DNA from: Neobacillus cucumis
GTDB lineage: Bacteria > Bacillota > Bacilli > Bacillales > Cytobacillaceae
Length of the DNA stretch: 64,000 nt
Direction: 5' to 3'
NCBI RefSeq assembly: GCF_016908975.1
Contig: NZ_JAFBEX010000019.1
Span: forward strand, 47,882 to 111,881
In this document: one piece after another, positions 33,949 through 42,837 of the stretch
Position numbering within the stretch: the first letter of the stretch is position 1
Layout: each line of letters begins with the position of its first letter
The notes under the pieces: model-generated
What the model saw: only the letters and a program-made list of their open reading frames with translations
Told to the model about the DNA's origin: nothing
Database searches by the model: none
Made by a program: the position numbers and the translations under genes

Positions 33949-36474
33949 TTATGCTCTTTTTTTGGAAATTAATAAGGTAATCTGGGCCATAACGAATGGC
34001 AACGATGATTTTCTTCTGTATGCCAAGTATTTAGGTTCCCATAGATATGTATATTTTTCGTTAAATTTACGAATGTCAGGAAAATAATCAATAAAGTGAC
34101 CATGTAAAAAGATTTGAGCTGCAATTTTTTCACTCAAAAATGAAAATCGGGATAGACCCACGTTTGATAAGGGTGCCATGCCCATATTAAATCGTTGATA
34201 GCCTTTTTCAATTGCCCAATCAAAGCTGGTTAAGAAGAGGAAATCTATTACACTGTTCTGTACTGACGGTTTTACCCTTATTAGGTCAACTGAGACCGTT
34301 TTAAAGTTATCATATACATACATGATACTCATAAACCCGATTATTGAGCCCTTTTCATCTCTGACAATGGCAATGGGAGCTTTATTTAAATAATTTTCAT
34401 CAAAGAACCCGAGTGAAAAACCTTTTTCATTTCGCCCCTGTAGCCAGTCATCTGAAATCAGCCGAATCTCTTCTATTAATTCATTAGAATAGGGTGGATA
34501 AAGGATTTCAGAACTATAGTGTTGAGTTACAAATTGACTTTTCCATTCAGTGAAATCGCTCTTCTTTTCTTCAATTTGAAAGACCCTAAGGTCAATAAAT
34601 GCTTCCTCACCCAATTTAAAAAAAGCAAATCCATGTCCGTGTAAGTATGGTAGCAACCGGTCACTGACCTGATAGAAAACAGGTGTAAATCCATGTAAAT
34701 CAGCAATTTCTTGGAATTCTTCAATAGCACTGGAGAACCCCTGATTGTCACCAATAGGATCTCCCAACACAATTAGTTTATCTGCATATTTTTGGAATGA
34801 AATAAGAACATTTTTCTTTTTATTCCAAAAAATATATTTATCATGTAGAAAAATCAAATGGGATGATACATTGCCTTCATAAACAGATAAATGCTTCATG
34901 ATATCTTGTTCGTGGTCAATTGATCTCTCTAGTTTCCATTTTTTCGGTCGGCTAATCAAATAACCGATAAAAAGAATACTAAAAGCAATAATTAATCCAA
35001 TAATTGCACTTGAAAATAAATCTCGATAATCGACAATAACATATGGTAAAAGCCTTTTCGGAATGGTAATTCTAGCATGTGGCAAATTAAAGTAACCGAT
35101 TATTATATACATTAAGGTAACAATTAGAATGATAGTTACATCAAAGATTGTTTTTCCCCAAGTCAGCACATAGCTCTCTCGATAAAATTGACCTTTTGCT
35201 GTTCTTAACAGAAGGGCAACAATAATCAGAAAGGATGCCTCTTCATAATCAATACCCTTAAATATGGAAAATAATGCAGCAAGAATCAATGCAAGCATAG
35301 TTAAATCATAGGTTCTTTTTACACTGTACTCAATTCCCCTAGAAAGACCTAATAATAAAAACCCTGCTGCAACTGAGAGCTGATGTGAGACATTAATAAT
35401 TGGAAATGACAATAGTTCTTGGGCTATTCTTAACCTTGACATGATGCCTGGGACACTAGCAGATAACAACAGGATTAATCCTGAAAGAAATACGAGTACC
35501 GTTAAAATAATGTGACTTATCCCTTGAACAATGGCCTTAGGAAGATTATTCCATAATTGATTCCATCTTTGCCAATATAATCGTACGAAAAAAACTAAGC
35601 TAACTAAAAAGGGAATAAAATAATAACCAATTCTGTAGAACAGAAGTAGGACCAACACTTTTTCTTCAGGATAATGTAAATCCTGCATCCCCCAGAGAAA
35701 CACTAAATCGAAAGAGCCTAAACCCCCCGGAATCATACTGATAATTCCTGCACAGGCAGCCCCAATATAAACAGGAAATAAATCAAAGAATGAGATATGA
35801 AACCCTAGAATTATCGTTAAAATAAATATGCTTGCAAACACCGCAAACCATTCAATCACCGAAACCATAACTAACTGAATCATCGTTTTTAACATTCCGA
35901 TGTGATTTTTATCTTTACTTGTCTGAAATACATGTATAGTTAAAAAAATGGGTAAATACAGTCCAACCCCCAAAACTGCAAAATAAAGCCATCTAGTATG
36001 TAAATACAGAGGGTAATTACTGTAATGAATAGTTACTATCCAGCTAAGGAATGAAATCCCCGTTAAGTAAAATAATGAAACCGTAGCTATAACCCCAAGT
36101 AATTTCCTTTTATCTTGTTCAAACTTATGGAAGAAATAAGTCCTTAGCATGGCTCCAACAAGCCCGCCAAAACCTATTAAATTGGAAAATGAATTAGCAA
36201 TAAATGATTGTTCAGTCAACTCTCGCCTTGAAACCTTAATCTTTAAAATCTTAGCAAGTATGACGTCATAAAATACCATCGGCAATACTGCCGCAAAAGT
36301 TATACCAAAGATTATTAATATTTGCAAAAAATGGAGTTGGCCGATTTCATTTTTTAATAAACCCACATTTATATTACCCGTGAATTTTTTCATCTCGGTA
36401 ATAGCAAAAATCAACAAACACACTGGAAAAATAAATTTCATTACTTTGAGCACTTTTTCTTTCGTAATCCCCAA
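33949..36474 (-). CDS. mprF: Phosphatidylglycerol lysyltransferase / flippase
   Basis: MprF adds lysine from Lys-tRNA to phosphatidylglycerol and flips the product, lowering negative surface charge and resisting cationic peptides. The about 840-residue protein has a flippase part of about 14 membrane segments (ANSFSNLIGFGGLVGAMLR, FDLVFLWG), and a C-terminal cytosolic transferase (DUF2156) with VLGDPIG, FYQVSDRLLPYL, LGEEAFIDL and RFNMGMAPLSN. The start is uncertain: TTG 36474 has GGGTGG at good spacing, GTG 36486 has a weak site. It is monocistronic. Confidence 0.93.
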   Translation of the reverse strand: MGITKEKVLKVMKFIFPVCLLIFAITEMKKFTGNINVGLLKNEIGQLHFLQILIIFGITFAAVLPMVFYDVILAKILKIKVSRRELTEQSFIANSFSNLIGFGGLVGAMLRTYFFHKFEQDKRKLLGVIATVSLFYLTGISFLSWIVTIHYSNYPLYLHTRWLYFAVLGVGLYLPIFLTIHVFQTSKDKNHIGMLKTMIQLVMVSVIEWFAVFASIFILTIILGFHISFFDLFPVYIGAACAGIISMIPGGLGSFDLVFLWGMQDLHYPEEKVLVLLLFYRIGYYFIPFLVSLVFFVRLYWQRWNQLWNNLPKAIVQGISHIILTVLVFLSGLILLLSASVPGIMSRLRIAQELLSFPIINVSHQLSVAAGFLLLGLSRGIEYSVKRTYDLTMLALILAALFSIFKGIDYEEASFLIIVALLLRTAKGQFYRESYVLTWGKTIFDVTIILIVTLMYIIIGYFNLPHARITIPKRLLPYVIVDYRDLFSSAIIGLIIAFSILFIGYLISRPKKWKLERSIDHEQDIMKHLSVYEGNVSSHLIFLHDKYIFWNKKKNVLISFQKYADKLIVLGDPIGDNQGFSSAIEEFQEIADLHGFTPVFYQVSDRLLPYLHGHGFAFFKLGEEAFIDLRVFQIEEKKSDFTEWKSQFVTQHYSSEILYPPYSNELIEEIRLISDDWLQGRNEKGFSLGFFDENYLNKAPIAIVRDEKGSIIGFMSIMYVYDNFKTVSVDLIRVKPSVQNSVIDFLFLTSFDWAIEKGYQRFNMGMAPLSNVGLSRFSFLSEKIAAQIFLHGHFIDYFPDIRKFNEKYTYLWEPKYLAYRRKSSLPFVMAQITLLISKKRA

Positions 36475-36724
36475 CCAAATTACCACCCATTTTTTAATTC
36501 CTGATATAAATATAAACTCTTCACATTGAAAAACAAAGAATTATCTTTTATTTTAAGAATACTTATTTTTATCTTAGTCAGATATTTTAAGGTTCAATCT
36601 CTTTATATACTAGACAAATGGTTAATATTGAGTTATTTCTTCAAAAAAATAATAAAATCAGACAAGTTTTCTAGCCTTCATAGCATAAATATTTTAGTAG
36701 GACAAATTATTTGGGGGTATTAGA

Positions 36725-37171
36725 ATGAAATTTTTAGTTTTTAAAAAAGAAACCCTTCTTTTTTTCATGGCAGTTGCCATTATTTTAGCCAGTGTTTCTG
36801 CATGGTTTATGTTAAAAGCTGGAGATATTACTGTTTTTAATCAACAAGATAAAATACGTCAAATTCACATGGTTACAGGTGAATTTAAATCCACAATGAA
36901 AGATGGAAAAGAAATTGAGGCATATCGCTGGGACCCAGGGACTATCATCCTGAAAAAGGGAGAAAAAGTAAATTTAATTATTAGTGGAATAAATGGTGCT
37001 GAACATCCATTTTACATTGAAGGTACCTCAATTAAAGGAACAGTAAAAAAAGGAGAAGATACTTTTGTTCCACTTCAATTTCAAAAAGAAGGAACATATC
37101 GATTAATTTGTGAAATGCATCCTGATCGAGCTCACAATGGTCCAATGATTGCCTATATTGTTGTTAATTAA
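36725..37171 (+). CDS. Membrane-anchored cupredoxin
   Basis: The 148-residue protein has one N-terminal membrane segment (residues 9-30) and an extracellular cupredoxin domain. Candidate type-1 copper ligands are His in GAEHPFYI, Cys and His in ICEMHPDRAH, and the Met in GPMIAYI. GGGGGTATTAGA precedes the ATG. It may be an electron carrier or copper-binding protein. It resembles the nitrosocyanin/CopC-like set of single-domain cupredoxins, and its partner is unknown. Confidence 0.82.
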   Translation: MKFLVFKKETLLFFMAVAIILASVSAWFMLKAGDITVFNQQDKIRQIHMVTGEFKSTMKDGKEIEAYRWDPGTIILKKGEKVNLIISGINGAEHPFYIEGTSIKGTVKKGEDTFVPLQFQKEGTYRLICEMHPDRAHNGPMIAYIVVN

Positions 37172-37194
37172 AAGCAAAAAATTTCTTTTTCTTC

Positions 37195-37230
37195 TCAGGC
37201 TGTCGAAACCTCGACAGCCTCTTATTTTAT
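37195..37230 (+). terminator. Terminator of the cupredoxin gene
   Basis: AGGCTGTCGA pairs with TCGACAGCCT around AACC, followed by CTTATTTTAT. Confidence 0.88.
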
Positions 37231-37300
37231 TCAATTACTATTATAATTCATCGCTTTAATTCGTTATATATTAATAGTGTATATTGGCTTTTCAACAAGG

Positions 37301-37433
37301 CTGTTGATTGGCGCTCCAGGCACGAGCGGTTCGCGGGAGTGCCGGGGAGCCTCCCTCGTCGCTTCGCTCCTGCGCGGTCTCCCCTGCCCCTTACTCCCGC
37401 AGGAGTCTACGTGCCTTCCGTGCCAATCAACAG
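37301..37433 (+). repeat. Dispersed Bacillaceae repeat R2, copy 1 (intact)
   Basis: This 133-bp GC-rich element is bounded by inverted repeats, CTGTTGATTGGC at the left and GCCAATCAACAG at the right. The interior has nested complementary tracts (CGGGAGT/ACTCCCG; GGGGAG/CTCCCC). The same left end recurs at 63838. It is non-coding, and of the type scattered in hundreds of intergenic sites in Bacillaceae. Confidence 0.8.
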
Positions 37434-37771
37434 AGTGTTTTCAATAAGGTAAACTAATTTAAAAGACGTTATTTTCAATTATTAAAGTGAGCTGTTTCAT
37501 GGGTTTTCACTATTAAGATGTTGATTTTGCTGTTTACTTTCTATATAACAGTTATAAAATTTTATCCATTATTTATAATACAGTTTTAAGATTTCAATTA
37601 TCAATGTTCATAGAAAATTCATAAACACTACCTTCAAAACCATTATTTTCAACGGTTCACAATATCTTAACAATTCCCATGATATTTATTGTTTTTCACC
37701 TGTTATACTTATCTCATGAATCAAATAACTTTCTGTTATATATTCTTTACTAATATACGAGGTGAAAAACA
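37434..37771 (+). other. pflB leader region
   Basis: The 338-bp AT-rich gap before pflB contains a candidate -10 (TATACT, 37704-37709) with a poor -35, as expected for an activated promoter. No good FNR or Rex palindrome was found: only AGTGA-GCTGTT-TCATG near 37486 (weak FNR-like) and one half-site TTCACAA at 37655-37661. Confidence 0.4.
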
Positions 37772-39997
37772 ATGGAACAATGGCAAGGATTTATTAAAGG
37801 TACTTGGTCCAAAGAAGTAAACGTTCGTGACTTTATTTTAAGAAACTACAAACAATATGAAGGAGATGACTCCTTTCTAGCTGGTGGAACAGATGCTACC
37901 AACAAACTTTGGGAACAAGTAATGCTATTGACAAAGCAAGAACGTGAAAATGGCGGTGTCCTTGATATGGACACTGAAACAGTATCTACCATTACATCAC
38001 ATGGTCCTGGCTATTTAGACGAAGAACTCGAAAAAGTCGTTGGTGTTCAAACTGATAAGCCTTTTAATCGTTCACTTCAGCCTTTCGGCGGTATTCGGAT
38101 GGCAAAACAAGCTTGTGCTTCTTATGGCTATGAATTAAATCCAGAAATCGAAAAGATCTTTACTGAATTCCGCAAAACTCATAACCAAGGCGTTTTTGAT
38201 GCTTATACAGATGAAATGGCGCTTGCTCGTAAAGCTGCTATTATCACAGGTCTTCCTGACGCATATGGCCGTGGACGTATTATTGGTGACTATCGTCGTC
38301 TTGCATTATATGGTGTGGATTTCCTAATTAAACAAAAACAAGTAGATAAAAAGAATACTAGCAGCGTGATGACTGCAGAAAATATCCAACTTCGTGAAGA
38401 ACTTGCAGAACAAATCCGTGCATTAAATGAATTAAAAGAACTAGGAAAAAGTTATGGATTTGACTTATCTCGCCCTGCTCAAAATGCGCAAGAAGCATTC
38501 CAATGGTTATACCTTGGCTACTTAGCTGCAATTAAAGAGCAAAACGGTGCTGCAATGAGCCTTGGCCGTACTTCAACATTCTTAGATATTTATATTGAAA
38601 GAGATTTAGAAAATGGTACATTAACTGAGACTGAAGCTCAAGAAATCGTTGATCATTTTATTATGAAGCTTCGTTTAGTAAAATTTGCACGCACACCTGA
38701 TTATAATGAATTATTTAGTGGTGACCCTACATGGGTAACAGAATCTATCGGAGGAATGGCACAAGATGGACGTTCACTTGTAACGAAAAACTCATTCCGT
38801 TTCCTTCATTCATTAGATAATTTAGGACCTGCTCCTGAACCAAACTTAACTGTATTATGGTCTTCACAGCTACCTGAAAACTTCAAAAGATATTGTGCGA
38901 ACATGTCAATCAAAACAAGTTCTATCCAATATGAAAATGATGACATTATGCGCCCTGAATACGGTGATGATTATGGTATTGCTTGTTGTGTATCTGCAAT
39001 GGAAATCGGCAAGCAAATGCAATTCTTTGGTGCTCGTGCGAACCTTGCAAAAGCTCTTCTCTACTCCATTAACGGCGGAGTTGATGAAAAGTTAAAAATC
39101 CAAGTAGGACCAAAATATCGTCCAATTACTTCTGATGTTCTTGATTACAATGAGGTTATGGAACGTTTTGACCAAATGATGGAATGGCTTGCTGGTCTTT
39201 ACATTAATACCTTGAATGTTATTCATTACATGCATGATAAATATAGCTACGAAAGAATCGAAATGGCTCTACATGATACTAAGATTCTTCGTACAATGGC
39301 AACAGGGATCGCTGGTCTAAGTGTTGTAGCGGATTCATTAAGCGCTATTAAATATGGTGAAGTAAAAGTTATTCGTGATGAAAACGGCTTAGCTGTTGAC
39401 TTTAAAACTTCTGGGGAATTCCCTAAATACGGCAATAACGATGACCGCGTTGACAGCATTGCTGTATCAGTAGTTGAAACATTTATGAAAAAATTACGTA
39501 AGCATGTAACATATCGTGATTCACTTCATACTTTATCTGTTTTAACAATTACTTCAAACGTAGTTTACGGTAAGAAAACAGGTAACACACCAGATGGTCG
39601 TCGTGCTGGAGAACCATTTGCACCAGGTGCAAACCCGATGCACGGTCGTGATACAAAAGGAACATTAGCTTCCCTGTCATCAGTAGCGAAAATTCCATAT
39701 GCATATGCAATGGATGGAATTTCAAACACATTCTCAATCGTACCTAAGGCATTAGGAAAAGAAGAAGAAAACCGAGTTACTAACCTTGTATCGATTTTAG
39801 ATGGTTACTCCATTAAAAACGGACACCACCTAAACGTTAACGTCTTTAATCGTGAAACATTAATCGATGCAATGGAACATCCAGAATTATATCCACAATT
39901 AACCATTCGTGTTTCTGGATATGCTGTAAACTTTATTAAGTTAACTAAAGAACAACAGCTCGATGTTATTAACCGTACATTCCACGAGTCATTATAA
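37772..39997 (+). CDS. pflB: Formate C-acetyltransferase (pyruvate formate-lyase)
   Basis: PflB splits pyruvate with CoA into acetyl-CoA and formate during anaerobic growth. The 741-residue protein has the catalytic Cys pair at 405-406 (GIACCVSAMEIG) and the glycyl-radical site Gly716 in RVSGYAVNF near the C terminus. Full length with normal motifs. GAGGTG precedes the ATG. The activase gene follows 66 bp downstream. Confidence 0.98.
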   Translation: MEQWQGFIKGTWSKEVNVRDFILRNYKQYEGDDSFLAGGTDATNKLWEQVMLLTKQERENGGVLDMDTETVSTITSHGPGYLDEELEKVVGVQTDKPFNRSLQPFGGIRMAKQACASYGYELNPEIEKIFTEFRKTHNQGVFDAYTDEMALARKAAIITGLPDAYGRGRIIGDYRRLALYGVDFLIKQKQVDKKNTSSVMTAENIQLREELAEQIRALNELKELGKSYGFDLSRPAQNAQEAFQWLYLGYLAAIKEQNGAAMSLGRTSTFLDIYIERDLENGTLTETEAQEIVDHFIMKLRLVKFARTPDYNELFSGDPTWVTESIGGMAQDGRSLVTKNSFRFLHSLDNLGPAPEPNLTVLWSSQLPENFKRYCANMSIKTSSIQYENDDIMRPEYGDDYGIACCVSAMEIGKQMQFFGARANLAKALLYSINGGVDEKLKIQVGPKYRPITSDVLDYNEVMERFDQMMEWLAGLYINTLNVIHYMHDKYSYERIEMALHDTKILRTMATGIAGLSVVADSLSAIKYGEVKVIRDENGLAVDFKTSGEFPKYGNNDDRVDSIAVSVVETFMKKLRKHVTYRDSLHTLSVLTITSNVVYGKKTGNTPDGRRAGEPFAPGANPMHGRDTKGTLASLSSVAKIPYAYAMDGISNTFSIVPKALGKEEENRVTNLVSILDGYSIKNGHHLNVNVFNRETLIDAMEHPELYPQLTIRVSGYAVNFIKLTKEQQLDVINRTFHESL

Positions 39998-40063
39998 GTT
40001 CAATAAATCTGGAGCTCCCTCCTTTCTAGGGGCTCCTGCTTAAAAATAAGGGGGATCATCATC

Positions 40064-40813
40064 ATGATGGGAAATATTCATTCTATAGAAACATTAGGAA
40101 CAGTAGACGGACCAGGGATTCGTTATGTAATTTTCACCCAAGGATGTTTATTGCGCTGCCAGTTTTGCCATAACGCAGACACTTGGGAAATCGGCTCCGG
40201 TAAACAAATGACTGTTTCTGAAATCATGGATGATCTCTTCAGTTATCTTCCTTTCATACAAGCTTCAGGAGGCGGTATTACGGTTAGTGGTGGTGAACCA
40301 TTATTACAAATTCCCTTTCTGACAGAATTATTTAAAGAGTGTAAAAAGAAAGGGATTCACACTACTATTGACTCCTCCGGAGGTTGTTTTTCCCACTCTA
40401 AGCTCTTTATTGAACAATTAGGAGATCTATTAAAATATACAGATTTAGTGTTACTTGATTTAAAACATATTAATCGAAAAAAACATATTCAACTCACAGG
40501 TATGGCTAATGACCACATTTTGGAATTTGCTAAGTTTTTATCCGATCGTAAGCTGCCTATTTGGGTACGCCACGTACTTGTTCCATCCATTACTGACGAT
40601 CCAGAGGACTTACAGAAACTAGGAGAGTTCATTGGAACACTTGAAAATGTCCAAAAGATCGAGATTCTTCCCTACCACAAACTTGGAGTTTACAAATGGG
40701 AAGCACTTGGACATGAATACCCTTTAAAACACGTTGAACCGCCAACTGAAGAAAAAGTGGAATTTGCTTATCAGATGTTGACGGCACATTGGGAAACACC
40801 ATTAAAACACTGA
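40064..40813 (+). CDS. pflA: Pyruvate formate-lyase activating enzyme
   Basis: This radical-SAM enzyme installs the glycyl radical on PflB. The 249-residue protein has the CxxxCxxC cluster motif at Cys28, Cys32 and Cys35 (GCLLRCQFCHNAD) and the SAM-binding GGGITVSGGEPLLQ. AAGGGGGATC precedes the start. It forms an operon with pflB. Confidence 0.97.
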   Translation: MMGNIHSIETLGTVDGPGIRYVIFTQGCLLRCQFCHNADTWEIGSGKQMTVSEIMDDLFSYLPFIQASGGGITVSGGEPLLQIPFLTELFKECKKKGIHTTIDSSGGCFSHSKLFIEQLGDLLKYTDLVLLDLKHINRKKHIQLTGMANDHILEFAKFLSDRKLPIWVRHVLVPSITDDPEDLQKLGEFIGTLENVQKIEILPYHKLGVYKWEALGHEYPLKHVEPPTEEKVEFAYQMLTAHWETPLKH

Positions 40814-40836
40814 TTCATAAAGATCAGTGTTTTTCT
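40804..40836 (+). terminator. Terminator of pflBA
   Basis: AAAACACTGAT pairs with ATCAGTGTTTTT around TCATAAAG. The stop codon lies in the stem. Confidence 0.88.
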
Positions 40837-40911
40837 TACTATATTTTGACTTGTTTTACTTTTAAACTATTAACAATGTCTTCATATTATTGGATTTTGA
40901 CATGTATTAAA

Positions 40912-40940
40912 TTGATTCTTTTCGATTTCTCCTATATACT
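40912..40940 (+). promoter_or_regulatory. Sigma-A-like promoter of mifM-yidC2
   Basis: TTGATT (40912-40917), a 17-bp spacer and TATACT (40935-40940), 33 bp before the TTG start. Confidence 0.65.
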
Positions 40941-40972
40941 CATATCATTGGTATTAAGTGAGGTGATAATTT

Positions 40973-41290
40973 TTGTTTCAATTGCTGATTGACCTTTCAG
41001 ATATAAATGCCCTAAATGCACTTTATGTTAGTATTTTTCTTGGGATCACATTAAAGTTCTTATGGGCTTGGGGTGTAGAATATTCATTTTTCGGTTCCCT
41101 TGCTGAAACGGCAAATACAAAAATTATTCACCCGTTAGTATTTTACCGTAAACAAAATGGTATGAATGGCAGCTTTATTCTGAAAAGAATTGTTAAATAT
41201 ATTCGTAGAAAAGATTGCTCTCAAGAAGATTCGGACGAACCCAATTCCTCTCCTCAACTACTAACACTTAAATTCAAAGACATTTTTTAG
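40973..41290 (+). CDS. mifM: MifM-like membrane sensor/arrest peptide upstream of yidC2
   Basis: In B. subtilis MifM is a short nascent chain that stalls the ribosome when membrane insertion is weak, which unmasks translation of yidC2. This 105-residue product has the same place and design: one N-terminal membrane segment (YVSIFLGITLKFLWAWGVEY), then a basic stretch RIVKYIRRK followed by an acidic cluster CSQEDSDEP (residues 82-90), where B. subtilis MifM stalls. The start is a TTG behind GAGGTGA. Arrest is inferred from position and pattern; sequence identity to B. subtilis MifM is modest. Confidence 0.82.
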   Translation: MFQLLIDLSDINALNALYVSIFLGITLKFLWAWGVEYSFFGSLAETANTKIIHPLVFYRKQNGMNGSFILKRIVKYIRRKDCSQEDSDEPNSSPQLLTLKFKDIF

Positions 41291-41296
41291 GAGGAA
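41245..41296 (+). promoter_or_regulatory. Anti-Shine-Dalgarno stem controlling yidC2
   Basis: TTCCTCTCCT (41245-41254), inside the mifM-like frame, can pair with the yidC2 ribosome binding site AGGAGGAA (41289-41296) with one bulge. A ribosome stalled near codons 85-92 (41225-41248) would cover the first arm and free the site. Confidence 0.65.
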
Positions 41297-41298
41297 GT

Positions 41299-42096
41299 AT
41301 GAAAAAGAAACACTCTTCACTTATACTTGCAGCAATTTTCATTTTGACATCATTATTATTATCGGCTTGTTCATCACAAGCATCACAAACTCAAACTACT
41401 AATAAAACAGGGTTTTTTCAAACATATTTTGTTCACCCGTTTTCAACGATTATCCATTCAACCGCTGATTTTTTTAATGGCAACTATGGAATAGCGATAA
41501 TTGTTGTTACATTAGTAATCAGACTTGTATTAATGCCATTAATGTTAAGACAATATAAAAATCAAATGGTTATGAAAGAAAAAATGGATGTTTTAAAACC
41601 TGAAATGGATGCCATCCAGAAGAAAATGAAGACCGAAAAGGATGCAAAGAAGAAGCAGGAGCTTCAAGCTGAAATGATGGGTTTGTATAAAAAGCATGGT
41701 GTTAATCCTATGAATATGGGTTGTTTACCAATTCTCATTCAAATGCCTATTTTAACTGCCTTCTATTATGCCATTCGTGGATCATCAGAAATTGCTACAC
41801 ATCAATTTTTATGGTTCAGTTTAGGCAAGCCAGATATTGTCATTACCATTATTGCTGGTGTTGTATATTACTTCCAATTCAAAGTTTCACAATCAAGTAT
41901 GCCAACCGCGCAGCAGCAACAAATGAAAATGATGGGCTTGATGTCACCACTCATGATTGTTATGTTTTCCTTCAATGCCCCAGCAGCCCTCCCACTTTAC
42001 TGGGTTGTCGGTGGAGCATTTTTAACACTTCAAACATTTATAGGCAGAAAACTTTATCAAACTAAACAACCTGCGGCTCCAGCTCATCAAAAATAA
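41299..42096 (+). CDS. yidC2: Membrane protein insertase YidC2 (YqjG-like)
   Basis: YidC/Oxa1 proteins insert and fold membrane proteins. The 265-residue precursor is a lipoprotein (lipobox LLSAC, Cys24), with five membrane segments. The family motifs are NYGIAIIVVTLVIRLVLMPL (with the functional Arg), the coiled-coil loop MDVLKPEMDAIQKKMK, and NPMNMGCLPILIQMPIL. The ribosome binding site AGGAGGAA is predicted to be masked by upstream sequence. It follows the MifM-like gene by 8 bp. Confidence 0.95.
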   Translation: MKKKHSSLILAAIFILTSLLLSACSSQASQTQTTNKTGFFQTYFVHPFSTIIHSTADFFNGNYGIAIIVVTLVIRLVLMPLMLRQYKNQMVMKEKMDVLKPEMDAIQKKMKTEKDAKKKQELQAEMMGLYKKHGVNPMNMGCLPILIQMPILTAFYYAIRGSSEIATHQFLWFSLGKPDIVITIIAGVVYYFQFKVSQSSMPTAQQQQMKMMGLMSPLMIVMFSFNAPAALPLYWVVGGAFLTLQTFIGRKLYQTKQPAAPAHQK

Positions 42097-42099
42097 CAG

Positions 42100-42136
42100 A
42101 AAAAAAAGAAGCATTGTACAAATGCTTCTTTTTTTA
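42100..42136. terminator. Terminator after yidC2
   Basis: AAAAAAAGAAGCATT pairs with AATGCTTCTTTTTTT around GTACA. It is symmetrical enough to serve the convergent gene too. Confidence 0.9.
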
Positions 42137-42141
42137 CCTCC

Positions 42142-42345
42142 TTAGGCATCTTGAAAATATTCTTTATAAAATCCGCCCACTTTACCAGTATTATCAATAA
42201 TGTAATAAAACTCTTCTGTTTCATTTTTTACATCATAAACTTTCCCAGTTGTTAAAGCATTATGAACAAGATATTTCTTTGCATCGGTATGAACACACTT
42301 TACTTTTTTTATGGTTTCCCGATTCTTCCATGTTAAATGAATCAT
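42142..42345 (-). CDS. Small conserved Bacillaceae protein (DUF6501-like)
   Basis: The 67-residue protein reads MIHLTWKNRETIKKVKCVHT, then KKYLVHNALTTGKVYDVKNE and YYIIDNTGKVGGFYKEYF. It looks like a small beta-barrel of the type annotated DUF6501; the name is from memory. It has a sigma-A-like promoter whose -35 is inside a palindrome. Function is unknown. Confidence 0.75.
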   Translation of the reverse strand: MIHLTWKNRETIKKVKCVHTDAKKYLVHNALTTGKVYDVKNETEEFYYIIDNTGKVGGFYKEYFQDA

Positions 42346-42379
42346 TGTTGCACCGTCCTTTAATCATTGTCCAAGTTCT

Positions 42380-42415
42380 AGTATAATTATTTCGCTTCAT
42401 GTGTGCAACACACAT
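42380..42415 (-). promoter_or_regulatory. Promoter with operator-like palindrome for the 42345 gene
   Basis: On the minus strand TTGCAC (42408-42403), a 17-bp spacer and TATACT (42385-42380). The dyad ATGTGTG-N3-CACACAT (42399-42415) covers the -35 element, as expected for a repressor site. Confidence 0.55.
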
Positions 42416-42581
42416 TACTTCCTATAAGGAATAAATATCATACTTGATTTTTCCCAGTCTTTAATTTTATTGTGAACCTTTTTCTACATTTAATAAATTT
42501 TAGTTCTCAAAATACCGATAAACTATTACAATAGTAAAAACTGAATATTCAATCCGTTTTCAGGAGGAGGGCATTCAAAAA

Positions 42582-42722
42582 TTGAAAATAATGAGTAACG
42601 AGCAGTTAATTGTTTCGTATCGGAATGCATTAAAGTCTGGAGAAAAGGAATGGATTAAACTCTTAAAAGATGAAATCAAGCGCAGAGGACTTAGACCGCT
42701 AAAAAATGCAATTGAGAAATAA
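42582..42722 (+). CDS. sda: Sporulation histidine kinase inhibitor Sda
   Basis: Sda blocks KinA autophosphorylation when replication is disturbed. The 46-residue product MKIMSNEQLIVSYRNALKSG, then WIKLLKDEIKRRGL, matches the Sda pattern (LSxExLIxSYxxA ... LxxEIKRRxL) and length. It starts at a TTG 10 bases after AGGAGGAGGG. In B. subtilis DnaA boxes lie near sda; I found none of good quality here. Confidence 0.87.
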   Translation: MKIMSNEQLIVSYRNALKSGEKEWIKLLKDEIKRRGLRPLKNAIEK

Positions 42723-42732
42723 ATTTAAATAT

Positions 42733-42762
42733 AAAACCGCTGAACATATTCAGCGGTTTTAA
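42733..42762 (+). terminator. Terminator of sda
   Basis: AAAACCGCTGAA pairs with TTCAGCGGTTTT around CATA. Confidence 0.88.
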
Positions 42763-42837
42763 TCGTCTTTAAACAAAACTCAAGATATTCCTATTCTGGT
42801 TGGATACAGTTCAAACACACATCCAATAACTTAGTTT

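Noticed and set aside
37480..37710. FNR or Rex operator before pflB
   Set aside because: Only a 7-of-10 FNR-like match far upstream and a single Rex half-site (TTCACAA) are present; neither is well placed relative to a promoter.
42380..42580. DnaA boxes near sda, as in B. subtilis
   Set aside because: The best candidate (TTGCACACA on the minus strand) matches only 6 of 9 bases and belongs to the palindrome of the divergent gene.
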